This document shows positions 1 through 5,888 of a stretch of 7,418 nucleotides of DNA, piece after piece. This DNA is from JAJBWD01 sp041821285 (GTDB lineage: Bacteria; Bacillota; Clostridia; Clostridiales; Clostridiaceae): assembly GCA_041821285.1 (NCBI GenBank), contig JBGUER010000153.1, forward strand, positions 1 to 7,418. The letters are read 5' to 3'. Each line of letters opens with the position of its first letter. Positions within the stretch are counted from its first letter, which is position 1. The notes below the pieces were generated by a model. It was not told where the DNA came from, ran no database searches, and saw only the letters and a list, made by a program, of their open reading frames with translations. A program made the translations under genes and the position numbers.

Positions 1-860
1 CCCCCATTTTCTATTACTTTGTCTAGATCATCGGTACTTCCTATATTACCAGATATCTCAATTCTTTTACCATCTTTATTTTTTGTTTCTACATTTTTCA
101 ATTTCTTTAACTCTTCTTTTTCTTTAATGAAATCACTCTTTTTTATTTGATACTGCTTTATTATGTCCTGATTAGGGTTTATTATAACTTCTCCTGAAAC
201 TCCATCTACTATAACATAATCTCCGTCTTTAACTTTTAAAGTTATATCGTTTAATCCAACAATAGCAGGAATTTCTAAGGATTTTGCCATTATAGCAGTA
301 TGAGAAGTTTTGCCTCCTATATCTGTTAAAAATGCAATCACCTTATCTTTATCTAATTCTGCTGTATCAGAAGGAGTTAAATCATGTGATACTATAATAG
401 TATTATCCTCAACAACATCTTCTATTTTAAAAACATCACCATCTATGTTTAATATTATTCTTTGAGATACATCTTTTAAATCTAAAGCTCTTTCTTTCAT
501 ATATTCGTCTTCCATAGAATCAAAAAAGGCTAAATATTTATCAGTTACATTTTTTACAGCCATTTTACCATTTAATTTTTCATCTATTATTAAAGTTTCG
601 ATTTCTTCTAAATACTCAGGGTCTTCAGCTAACATAATATGTGCACCGAAAATTTCAGCTTCTTCTTCACCTAATTCCTTAACTGTTTTTTCCTTTAATT
701 TCTCTAGTTGACTTACTGTATTTTCTATAGCTTTATGTAGTTTGTCTTTCTCTTCTATAGGATTTTCCACTTTAGAATCACAAAATACAACATCTTGTTT
801 TTCTTTTATTTTAACTATACCATATGCATATCCAAACGATACTGCTATTCCTTTTTCCAT
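1..860 (-). CDS. ptsI: PTS enzyme I (phosphoenolpyruvate-protein phosphotransferase), N-terminal part, cut by window edge
   Basis: Enzyme I takes phosphate from phosphoenolpyruvate onto an active-site histidine and passes it to His15 of HPr, starting the cytoplasmic PTS relay. Translating from the ATG at 858-860 gives 286 complete residues beginning MEKGIAVSFGYAYG. The helical HPr-binding region spans roughly residues 35-145. The phosphohistidine swivel domain carries the signature GGKTSHTAIMA, with the active-site His at residue 187 (E. coli His189), followed by IPAIVG. Residues from about 240 form the linker into the PEP-binding barrel (ISGNIGS), which lies outside the window. The start is supported by GGAGG nine bases upstream. 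No ptsH lies upstream; the divergent neighbour instead encodes an HPr-like domain fused to a sigma-54 activator. The upstream promoter is of sigma-54 type. Family identification is secure. Whether this is the cell's only enzyme I or a specialised paralogue cannot be seen. Confidence 0.96.
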   Translation of the reverse strand, partial: MEKGIAVSFGYAYGIVKIKEKQDVVFCDSKVENPIEEKDKLHKAIENTVSQLEKLKEKTVKELGEEEAEIFGAHIMLAEDPEYLEEIETLIIDEKLNGKMAVKNVTDKYLAFFDSMEDEYMKERALDLKDVSQRIILNIDGDVFKIEDVVEDNTIIVSHDLTPSDTAELDKDKVIAFLTDIGGKTSHTAIMAKSLEIPAIVGLNDITLKVKDGDYVIVDGVSGEVIINPNQDIIKQYQIKKSDFIKEKEELKKLKNVETKNKDGKRIEISGNIGSTDDLDKVIENG

Positions 861-869
861 ATTTATCAA

Positions 870-874
870 CCTCC
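870..874 (-). promoter_or_regulatory. Ribosome binding site of ptsI
   Basis: Minus-strand GGAGG lies nine bases before the ATG at 858-860. It fixes the enzyme I start and falls inside the short leader (about 27 nt) expected from the sigma-54 promoter at 898-913. Confidence 0.8.
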
Positions 875-897
875 ACTAACATTCTACTTATATATTG

Positions 898-913
898 AGC
901 AATATTCATGCCA
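898..913 (-). promoter_or_regulatory. Sigma-54 (-24/-12) promoter for ptsI
   Basis: The minus strand reads TGGCATGAATATTGCT. This matches the sigma-54 consensus TGGCAC/T-G-N4-TTGCW at every conserved position. The GG (plus 911-912) and GC (plus 899-900) doublets are separated by exactly 10 nt, as required for the -24 and -12 elements. The predicted start is near 887, giving a short leader containing the ptsI RBS. A sigma-54 promoter needs an AAA+ activator bound upstream, and the divergent gene encodes one with an intact GAFTGA loop. A weak sigma-A alternative is visible on the same strand (TTGTCT at plus 944-949, 17 nt, TATTTT at plus 921-926), but it is a much poorer match. Confidence 0.82.
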
Positions 914-947
914 AAAATACAAAATACAATAAATTATTTTATTAGAC

Positions 948-980
948 AACTTATAACCCCACTTCAGAGGATTGTAAGTT
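948..980. repeat. 33-bp imperfect inverted repeat in the divergent control region
   Basis: AACTTA (948-953) pairs with TAAGTT (975-980). Pairing continues inward through 955-956 with 972-973 and 958-959 with 969-970, with one wobble and one mismatch, around a loop of about nine bases. It sits between the sigma-54 promoter and the palindrome at 1003-1035 and lies outside the predicted transcripts of both genes. It could be a protein-binding site or a DNA cruciform. It is not followed by a clean U-tract on either strand, so I do not call it a terminator. It shares no sequence with the TTGATA sites. Confidence 0.5.
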
Positions 981-1002
981 ATTATTTATATTTATTTAAA
1001 TT

Positions 1003-1035
1003 TTTAAATGTTGATAAAATTTATCAACATTTAAA
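1003..1035. promoter_or_regulatory. Perfect 16-bp-arm palindrome, candidate upstream activator site (TTGATA-N5-TATCAA core)
   Basis: The arm TTTAAATGTTGATAAA (1003-1018) is repeated as its exact reverse complement at 1020-1035 around a single central A. The core TTGATA-N5-TATCAA (1011-1027) recurs at 1150-1166. Its centre at 1019 is about 107 bp upstream of the -24 GG of the ptsI sigma-54 promoter, about -132 from the predicted start, which is a normal distance for an enhancer-binding-protein site. It also lies upstream of the regulator's own sigma-A promoter. The Fis-type HTH of the neighbouring activator, which binds DNA as a dimer, is the natural candidate ligand; that assignment is inference. 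Confidence 0.72.
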
Positions 1036-1085
1036 TGGTTTTGTCTAATAATTGTTGCTATTTTATATCACATAGCACTTATTCA

Positions 1086-1114
1086 TTGAAAACAAACATT
1101 TCTTATACTATAAT
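1086..1114 (+). promoter_or_regulatory. Sigma-A promoter of the HPr-PAS-sigma-54 activator gene
   Basis: TTGAAA (1086-1091) and TATAAT (1109-1114) are separated by 17 bp, a near-consensus housekeeping promoter. The predicted start near 1121 leaves a leader of about 57 nt before the ATG at 1178. The leader contains one degenerate and one perfect copy of the TTGATA-N5-TATCAA palindrome, suggesting autoregulation. Confidence 0.72.
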
Positions 1115-1118
1115 TAGC

Positions 1119-1135
1119 TTGATACTATTTACCAT
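1119..1135. promoter_or_regulatory. Degenerate copy of the TTGATA-N5-TATCAA palindrome at the predicted transcription start
   Basis: TTGATA (1119-1124), spacer CTATT, then TACCAT (1130-1135): the left half-site is perfect and the right has two mismatches to TATCAA. Its centre is 31 bp from that of the perfect copy at 1150-1166, close to three helical turns, so both could present the same DNA face. It overlaps the predicted start of the regulator gene. It could be chance in AT-rich DNA; the helical phasing is the main argument for it. Confidence 0.4.
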
Positions 1136-1149
1136 ATAAAAACTAATAA

Positions 1150-1166
1150 TTGATATTATTTATCAA
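1150..1166. promoter_or_regulatory. Perfect TTGATA-N5-TATCAA palindrome overlapping the activator's RBS, candidate autoregulatory operator
   Basis: TTGATA (1150-1155), spacer TTATT, TATCAA (1161-1166) has the same 17-bp architecture as the core of the palindrome at 1003-1035. The last two bases are the first two of the AAGGAG ribosome binding site (1165-1170) of the gene at 1178. A dimer bound here would block elongation from the promoter at 1086-1114. In RNA the same bases could fold into a small hairpin touching the RBS. Confidence 0.6.
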
Positions 1167-1177
1167 GGAGAAAACTC

Positions 1178-3181
1178 ATGTACACTAAATCAGAAAAAAT
1201 TCAAAGTAGAAATGGCCTTCATATAAGACTATCTGCGATGCTAGTAAACAAAGCCGCTGAAATATCAAGAAAATATAACGTTTCACTATACATAAGAAAA
1301 CCAGGTATGGAAATACCTTTTGCTTTCAGTATATTAGCCGTAATTTCCTTAAAAATTTCTCAAAACGAAGAAGTAGAGATCCTTTCCAAAACAGAGGATG
1401 AAAATTCCATAAACGCTGTAAATGAATTAATTTTATTTATTAAAAATGAACTTAAAGATTCAGAAAATAGAATGGACAAAATAGATGATATTTTAGTTGA
1501 AAATAATATTGCTAAAGAGCAAATAATAGAAAGTGTACCTATAGGAATAATAGTAACTGACCAAAGTGGTAATATTATAAACATAAACAAATATTCACTA
1601 AATATTCTTAATATGGAACCTCACAATGTTCTAGGTAAGTTTATTAAAGAAATAAATCCTAGCTCTGAGCTAATAGACGTTATGATAAATAATAATAATC
1701 AAAGGGGTAAAATCGAATACATTAATTCTCATATAACCTTTGTAAATAGATCACCAATAATAAACAAAAATGTAGTTATCGGAGCTATTGAAACCTATCA
1801 AGATATATCTGAATTAGTGGGAATGAAAGAATTAAATGAAAAATTCATTAAAATACTTGAAACTTCACATGATCTCATTTGTTTTATCGATGAAAACAGA
1901 AAAGTCAGTTATGTAAACCCATCATATGAAAATTATTATAATATCAAAAGTAAAGATATTTTAAATAAAAATCTTTTAGATATATATCCTAGTGAACTCG
2001 AATTAGAAGTATTCAATAAAAGAAAATCATTATCCGATATTATTTATAAAAAAAATAATATAGAAGCTATATTTTCAGTTGAACCTATTTATATAGATAA
2101 TATATTTAAAGGTGTTATCTCTATAGCGAAACCAGTAAATGAGATAAAAGAATTTATGGCAAAGCTTGAAAAATCAAAAGAAGAAATAAATTACTACAAG
2201 GAAGAATTAAGAAGAACTTCTAATTTAGGTAAGGCATTTTATAATATAATCGGTCAAAGTGAAAGCTTAAAAGACTGCCTTTACATTGCTGAAAAAGCTT
2301 CTAATTCTATATCTACAGTTTTAATAAGAGGTGAAAGTGGTACAGGAAAAGAACTTATCGCAATTGCAATTCATAATAATTCAGCAAGAAAAGATAATCC
2401 ATTTGTTAGAGTTAATTGTGCTGCTATTCCTGAAAATTTAATAGAAAGTGAACTATTTGGATATGAAAAAGGCGCTTTTACTGGTGCCTATAAAAATAAA
2501 CCTGGTAAATTTTTAATAGCAAATGGTGGCACTATATTCTTAGACGAAATAGGCGACATGCCTTTGTCTATGCAAGTCAAACTTTTAAGAGTTCTTCAAG
2601 AAAGAGAATTTGAAAGTGTTGGCGGCATTATCACTCACAAGGTTGATGTGAGAATAGTAGCAGCTACAAATAGAAATCTTGAAGAAATGATTGAAAATGG
2701 AGAGTTCAGAAATGATTTATACTATAGATTAAACGTACTAAGTATACTTCTCCCTCCATTAAAAAAAAGAAAAGAAGATTTAAATCTTCTTGTAGAACAT
2801 TTTATAAAAAAAATAAGCAACAAACTTCAAAGACCAATACCAAAAATATCACCTTCTGCATTAAATTTAATTCACAATTATGATTTTCCAGGCAATATAA
2901 GAGAACTAGAAAACATTATAGAAAGAGCTATAAATATGTGTGATGGATTGTTAATAAAAGATGAAGATCTACCCCTTTATTTATATTCTAGTGATGACAA
3001 ATCAAACCTTATTAATTTAAGAAATGGGGAACTTTTAACATTCCAAGAATACGAAAAAGAAATTATTGAAAAAGCAATGAAAAAATATAAAAGTTATAAT
3101 AAAGCAGGAAAAGCTTTAGGTCTTACACATAGGACTATATCTTTAAAATGTGAAAAATATAGTATAAAAAGAGAAGATTAA
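1178..3181 (+). CDS. Sigma-54-dependent activator with N-terminal HPr-like domain, two PAS domains, AAA+ and Fis-type HTH
   Basis: A 667-residue cytoplasmic transcription activator. Residues 1-90 form an HPr-like domain: GLHIR keeps the phospho-acceptor His15 and Arg17 of HPr, and SILAVISL aligns with the HPr Ser46 region (here Ser51, after a five-residue insertion). Leu18 replaces the usual Pro18. PAS-like domains span about 115-212 (IGIIVTDQSGNIININ) and 222-318 (DLICFIDENRKVSYVNPSY). A charged, probably coiled-coil linker lies at 320-348. The AAA+ domain (about 352-583) has Walker A GESGTGKE (385-392), GAFTGA (432-437), Walker B GTIFLDE (451-457), AATNRN (495-500) and the NIRELEN region (573-579), so sigma-54 contact and ATP hydrolysis should be intact. 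A Fis-type HTH occupies about 622-664. AAGGAG seven bases upstream supports the start. The divergent target is probably ptsI. PAS ligands are unknown. Domain assignments are strong; sensing of PTS phosphorylation is inferred. Confidence 0.93.
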   Translation: MYTKSEKIQSRNGLHIRLSAMLVNKAAEISRKYNVSLYIRKPGMEIPFAFSILAVISLKISQNEEVEILSKTEDENSINAVNELILFIKNELKDSENRMDKIDDILVENNIAKEQIIESVPIGIIVTDQSGNIININKYSLNILNMEPHNVLGKFIKEINPSSELIDVMINNNNQRGKIEYINSHITFVNRSPIINKNVVIGAIETYQDISELVGMKELNEKFIKILETSHDLICFIDENRKVSYVNPSYENYYNIKSKDILNKNLLDIYPSELELEVFNKRKSLSDIIYKKNNIEAIFSVEPIYIDNIFKGVISIAKPVNEIKEFMAKLEKSKEEINYYKEELRRTSNLGKAFYNIIGQSESLKDCLYIAEKASNSISTVLIRGESGTGKELIAIAIHNNSARKDNPFVRVNCAAIPENLIESELFGYEKGAFTGAYKNKPGKFLIANGGTIFLDEIGDMPLSMQVKLLRVLQEREFESVGGIITHKVDVRIVAATNRNLEEMIENGEFRNDLYYRLNVLSILLPPLKKRKEDLNLLVEHFIKKISNKLQRPIPKISPSALNLIHNYDFPGNIRELENIIERAINMCDGLLIKDEDLPLYLYSSDDKSNLINLRNGELLTFQEYEKEIIEKAMKKYKSYNKAGKALGLTHRTISLKCEKYSIKRED

Positions 3182-3199
3182 TCTCTTCTCTTCCTTTTT
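3165..3199. terminator. Bidirectional terminator shared by the convergent genes ending at 3178-3181
   Basis: AAGAGAAG (3169-3176) pairs with CTTCTCTT (3185-3192), an 8-bp stem with an 8-base loop. On plus it is followed by TTTTT (3195-3199); on minus by TTTTT (complement of 3166-3170). Both stop codons lie in the hairpin, straddling the left arm's end and the loop. It can serve both the sigma-54 activator and the DUF4177-like gene. Confidence 0.7.
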
Positions 3200-3678
3200 A
3201 GGATAATAACAAGTTTTTGTGGTCTTACATTAGTCATCAATGAAACTCCCGCCTTTTCACTACTTAAATCAGGATAAGCAGTTTCCATTTCAAGATAACT
3301 TGTTACTATCTCCCATCCATCTGATCCCAAATAATTCAATTCTTGCTCAGACACTTCAATTGAATTTGAACTTCCAGCTTGTGTTCCTGTTTTTCCATTC
3401 TCCTTACTAGGTTGAAATATAATTGATTTATATTCCCATTTAGTATAGTTTACTCTTATGTAAATTTTATATAATATCATAGAATTCATAGCTAAAAGTA
3501 TAATTAATAAGACTAGTATAAATCGAACGGCCTTATTGGATTTCTTTTTAGTTTTTTTTTCGGTGATATCATCCACTTTTTCTACTTCGATTTTTTCTAC
3601 TTCTGTTTTCTCTACTTCTGTTTTCTCCACTTCCTGTTTTTCTTCTATTTTCCCTTGCAAATTCTCATTTTCGCTCAT
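3178..3678 (-). CDS. Membrane-anchored protein with EVEK repeats and a C-terminal DUF4177-like domain
   Basis: A 166-residue protein of unknown function. The charged N-terminus (residues 1-50) contains four tandem EVEKx pentapeptides (16-35) and a lysine-rich stretch (41-49). One hydrophobic segment follows at about 51-71 (RFILVLLIILLAMNSMILY), predicting a cytoplasmic N-terminus and an external C-terminal domain. The C-terminal part (about 80-166) has the features of the DUF4177 family: an opening KWEYKSI strand, LNYLGSDGWEIVTSY, and a closing KLVIILKRK strand. The start is supported by AAGGAG eight bases upstream. The stop overlaps the convergent sigma-54 activator's stop by 4 nt. It lies 66 nt downstream of the small membrane protein gene on the same strand, with no terminator between, so the two may be cotranscribed. 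Domain call is moderately sure; no biochemical role is known to me. Confidence 0.85.
   Translation of the reverse strand: MSENENLQGKIEEKQEVEKTEVEKTEVEKIEVEKVDDITEKKTKKKSNKAVRFILVLLIILLAMNSMILYKIYIRVNYTKWEYKSIIFQPSKENGKTGTQAGSSNSIEVSEQELNYLGSDGWEIVTSYLEMETAYPDLSSEKAGVSLMTNVRPQKLVIILKRKRRD
3574..3633 (-). repeat. Four tandem 15-bp units encoding EVEKx
   Basis: Four direct 15-bp repeats encode EVEKT, EVEKT, EVEKI and EVEKV (residues 16-35 of the DUF4177-like protein). The middle copies are nearly identical at DNA level. The array is in frame, so copy-number change by slippage would lengthen or shorten the cytoplasmic charged tail without a frameshift. Confidence 0.75.
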
Positions 3679-3744
3679 TCTTATAACTCCTTGAAAGTAC
3701 TATTCCTTAAAATATATGAATGAACTTAGATAAAATATTCCAAA

Positions 3745-4071
3745 CTAAAAATAATTATTAAAATAATAGCATATATTAAATTTAAAACACCTAGGATTAT
3801 TAATAAGTATATATGTGCAATATAAACTTAACACAAACAAACCTATGACTATATATTTTATCACTGTATTTTTTTTACCATTATAAGCTTTAACATATAC
3901 TAAATCTAAAACTAAATATAGATAAAAAATAATAATATCAAATATTAAACATATTAGTATCTTTATACTACCGTTATAATATATTCCACTTACATTAAAC
4001 AAACATGCGCAAACCAAAATAAGTCCTGTAACAAATAAAATTATTCTTGAATACTTAACAGTCGTCTCCAT
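3745..4071 (-). CDS. Small hypothetical integral membrane protein
   Basis: A 108-residue protein I do not recognise. Three hydrophobic segments are visible: about 8-28 (RIILFVTGLILVCACLFNV), 35-60 (IKILICLIFDIIIFYLYLV) and 70-90 (IKYIVIGLFVLSLYCTYIL), with a short positive loop (KAYNGKKN) between the second and third. The tail is rich in Cys, Tyr, Phe and Asn (NICYYFNNYF). A strong GGAGGAG (4074-4080) immediately precedes the ATG at 4069-4071, which supports real translation although the spacing is tight. It is followed after 66 nt by the DUF4177-like gene on the same strand with no terminator between. Divergent from the pyrophosphatase gene. Confidence 0.72.
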   Translation of the reverse strand: METTVKYSRIILFVTGLILVCACLFNVSGIYYNGSIKILICLIFDIIIFYLYLVLDLVYVKAYNGKKNTVIKYIVIGLFVLSLYCTYILINNPRCFKFNICYYFNNYF

Positions 4072-4113
4072 AACTCCTCCAAAACATTAAATATTTTACA
4101 TATATTAACTATA

Positions 4114-4141
4114 ACTATATATTACTACCAATATTTGTAAA
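4114..4141 (-). promoter_or_regulatory. Possible sigma-A promoter for the small membrane protein gene
   Basis: On minus, TTTACA (plus 4136-4141), a 16-bp spacer and TATAGT (plus 4114-4119) form a moderate match. The predicted leader to the ATG at 4071 is about 35 nt. The surrounding DNA is very AT-rich, so the match could be chance. Confidence 0.35.
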
Positions 4142-4187
4142 TGTAAATATTATTTTTTTAAAACTATATCTTTCTCTTTATTTTGTT

Positions 4188-4217
4188 TATAATATATAAT
4201 AAAACTAATCAAAGGAG
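4188..4217 (+). promoter_or_regulatory. RBS and candidate -10 element of the pyrophosphatase gene
   Basis: AAAGGAG (4211-4217) lies six bases before the ATG at 4224 and fixes the start. TATAAT occurs at 4188-4193 and again at 4195-4200, but I see no good -35 hexamer at the right distance from either. The RBS is firm, the promoter tentative. Confidence 0.45.
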
Positions 4218-4223
4218 ATATTT

Positions 4224-5864
4224 ATGAAAGATTTAATATACATTCTAGGCCATAAAAACCCAGATACCGACTCAATATGTGCCGCTATTGGTTATGCCGA
4301 ATATAAAAACAAAACAGGCTCAACTAATGCACAAGCTGTAAGACTTGGAAATATTAACAGAGAAACAGAATTTGTTTTAGACTATTTTAATGTAGCACCT
4401 CCTAATTATATCGAAACAGTTAAGACACAAATTTCAGATTTATATATAGATACAGTCGCTCCTATTTCTCCAGAAATATCACTAAAAACAGCATGGTCTA
4501 TTATGAAAAAAAGCAATACTAGTACTATGCCTGTAGTAGATGAAAACCAAAAATTAATTGGTATAATATCTTTATCTAGTTTAACATCAACTTATATGGA
4601 CATATGGGACAATAATGTTCTTTCTAAAAGCAATACTTCAATTGAAAATATTTTAGATACCCTTTCTGGTTCCTATATATATTCACCAGAAAATATACAT
4701 ACTTTTACCGGCAAAGTGATAACTGCTGCAATGAAGCCTGAAAATATTAAAGATTTAATAGATGAAGGTGATATAGTTATTTGTGGTGATAGATCTGATG
4801 CTCAAAAGATAGTAATAACTAAAAAGGCATCTTTAATGATATTAACTGGAAATCACAAAATATCGCGGGAGATATTAGAACTTGCTAAAAAAGAAAATTG
4901 CCTAATAATATCTACACCTTATGACACTTTCACTGCTTCAAGACTTATTCTTCAAAGCATACCAATAAATTATGTTATGACAAAAGAAAACATAATAAAA
5001 TTTAGAATCGATGATTTTGTAGAAGATATAGAAGATAAAATGTTAAAAACTAGGTATAGAAGTTATCCTGTTGTTGACCAAAACAACAAAGTAGTAGGAA
5101 GCATATCAAGATATCATTTAATATCTAAAAATAGAAAAAAATTAATCTTAGTTGACCATAATGAAAAAAGTCAATCTGTAGATGGAATTGAAGATGGTGA
5201 AGTTCTAGAAATAATAGATCACCACAGAATAGCTTCGATAGAAACAGGATTTCCTATAATATTTAGAAACGAGCCTGTAGGTAGCACCTCAACAATAGTA
5301 GCAAATATCTTTTTTGAAAATGGAATACGGCCTACTAAAAAAACAGCTGGCTTATTAGCTGCTGCTATTATTTCAGATACTTTATTATTTAAATCTCCAA
5401 CTTCTACTAACGTTGATAAACTTATTCTTAAAAGGCTTTCACAAATTGCTGATATAGATATAGACTCTTTTGCTAAAGACATGTTCATAGCAGGAACATC
5501 ACTAAAGGGCAAAACACCTGAAGAAATATTCCTTCAAGATTTAAAAGTATATAATATAGGTAAATATAAAATTGGAGTAACTCAAATTGGAACTATAGAT
5601 ATGGAAGGCTTTTTAGATATAAAAGAAGAAATTTTAGCATTAATGAATAGAAAATCAGAAGAAGAAAATTTCAACTTACTCCTTCTGATGTTAACAGATA
5701 TATTAAACAACGGTTCAAAGCTTTTAGCCATAGGGAAAGATAAAGATATAGTGAGCAAAACCTTTAACGTAGAACTTATAGATAATAGTGTTTATCTGCC
5801 AGGTATTCTTTCAAGGAAAAAGCAAATAATTCCAAAAATAACTAACACATTAATAAATATGTAG
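4224..5864 (+). CDS. ppaC: CBS/DRTGG-domain manganese-dependent inorganic pyrophosphatase (family II, DHH)
   Basis: Hydrolyses pyrophosphate to two phosphates in the cytoplasm, pulling biosynthetic reactions forward. The 546-residue length is that of regulated family II enzymes, about 240 longer than the simple form. Metal-binding motifs of the DHH domain are split by an insert: HKNPDTDS (10-17; His10, Asp14, Asp16), then DHNE (311-314), DHH (332-334) and SDTLLFKSPT (384-393, Asp385). The insert (about 65-305) holds a first CBS repeat (near 72-128, with NTSTMPVVDENQKLIGIIS), a DRTGG-like domain (about 140-245) and a second CBS repeat (near 248-303, with YRSYPVVDQNNKVVGSIS). The C-terminal DHHA2 domain ends with SRKKQIIP (530-537), the substrate-binding signature. 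In studied clostridial-type relatives the CBS domains bind adenine nucleotides (inhibition by AMP/ADP, activation by ATP), and DRTGG is associated with diadenosine polyphosphate response. All catalytic motifs are present. It is monocistronic, with a terminator beginning at its stop codon. Confidence 0.95.
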   Translation: MKDLIYILGHKNPDTDSICAAIGYAEYKNKTGSTNAQAVRLGNINRETEFVLDYFNVAPPNYIETVKTQISDLYIDTVAPISPEISLKTAWSIMKKSNTSTMPVVDENQKLIGIISLSSLTSTYMDIWDNNVLSKSNTSIENILDTLSGSYIYSPENIHTFTGKVITAAMKPENIKDLIDEGDIVICGDRSDAQKIVITKKASLMILTGNHKISREILELAKKENCLIISTPYDTFTASRLILQSIPINYVMTKENIIKFRIDDFVEDIEDKMLKTRYRSYPVVDQNNKVVGSISRYHLISKNRKKLILVDHNEKSQSVDGIEDGEVLEIIDHHRIASIETGFPIIFRNEPVGSTSTIVANIFFENGIRPTKKTAGLLAAAIISDTLLFKSPTSTNVDKLILKRLSQIADIDIDSFAKDMFIAGTSLKGKTPEEIFLQDLKVYNIGKYKIGVTQIGTIDMEGFLDIKEEILALMNRKSEEENFNLLLLMLTDILNNGSKLLAIGKDKDIVSKTFNVELIDNSVYLPGILSRKKQIIPKITNTLINM

Positions 5865-5888
5865 AGAGTCCTAAGACTCTCTATTTTT
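5862..5888 (+). terminator. Rho-independent terminator of the pyrophosphatase gene
   Basis: TAGAGAGTC (5862-5870) pairs perfectly with GACTCTCTA (5875-5883) around loop CTAA, followed by TTTTT (5884-5888). The stem begins with the gene's own TAG stop codon. It also separates this gene from the convergent one ending at 5887, whose stop codon overlaps the U-tract. Read on minus, no strong U-tract follows, so bidirectional use is uncertain. Confidence 0.85.

Noticed and set aside
1003..1035. Long palindrome as a rho-independent terminator
   Set aside because: No gene ends there; the flanking genes diverge, the stem is very AT-rich, and its core recurs as a 17-bp operator-like motif.
1360..1590. 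Minus-strand 76-codon open frame inside the sigma-54 activator gene
   Set aside because: It is wholly inside the HPr/PAS coding region on the opposite strand, with no RBS and no recognisable domain; a shadow frame.
5219..5512. Minus-strand 97-codon open frame inside the pyrophosphatase gene
   Set aside because: Antisense to the DHH catalytic region of a clearly conserved gene; no RBS.
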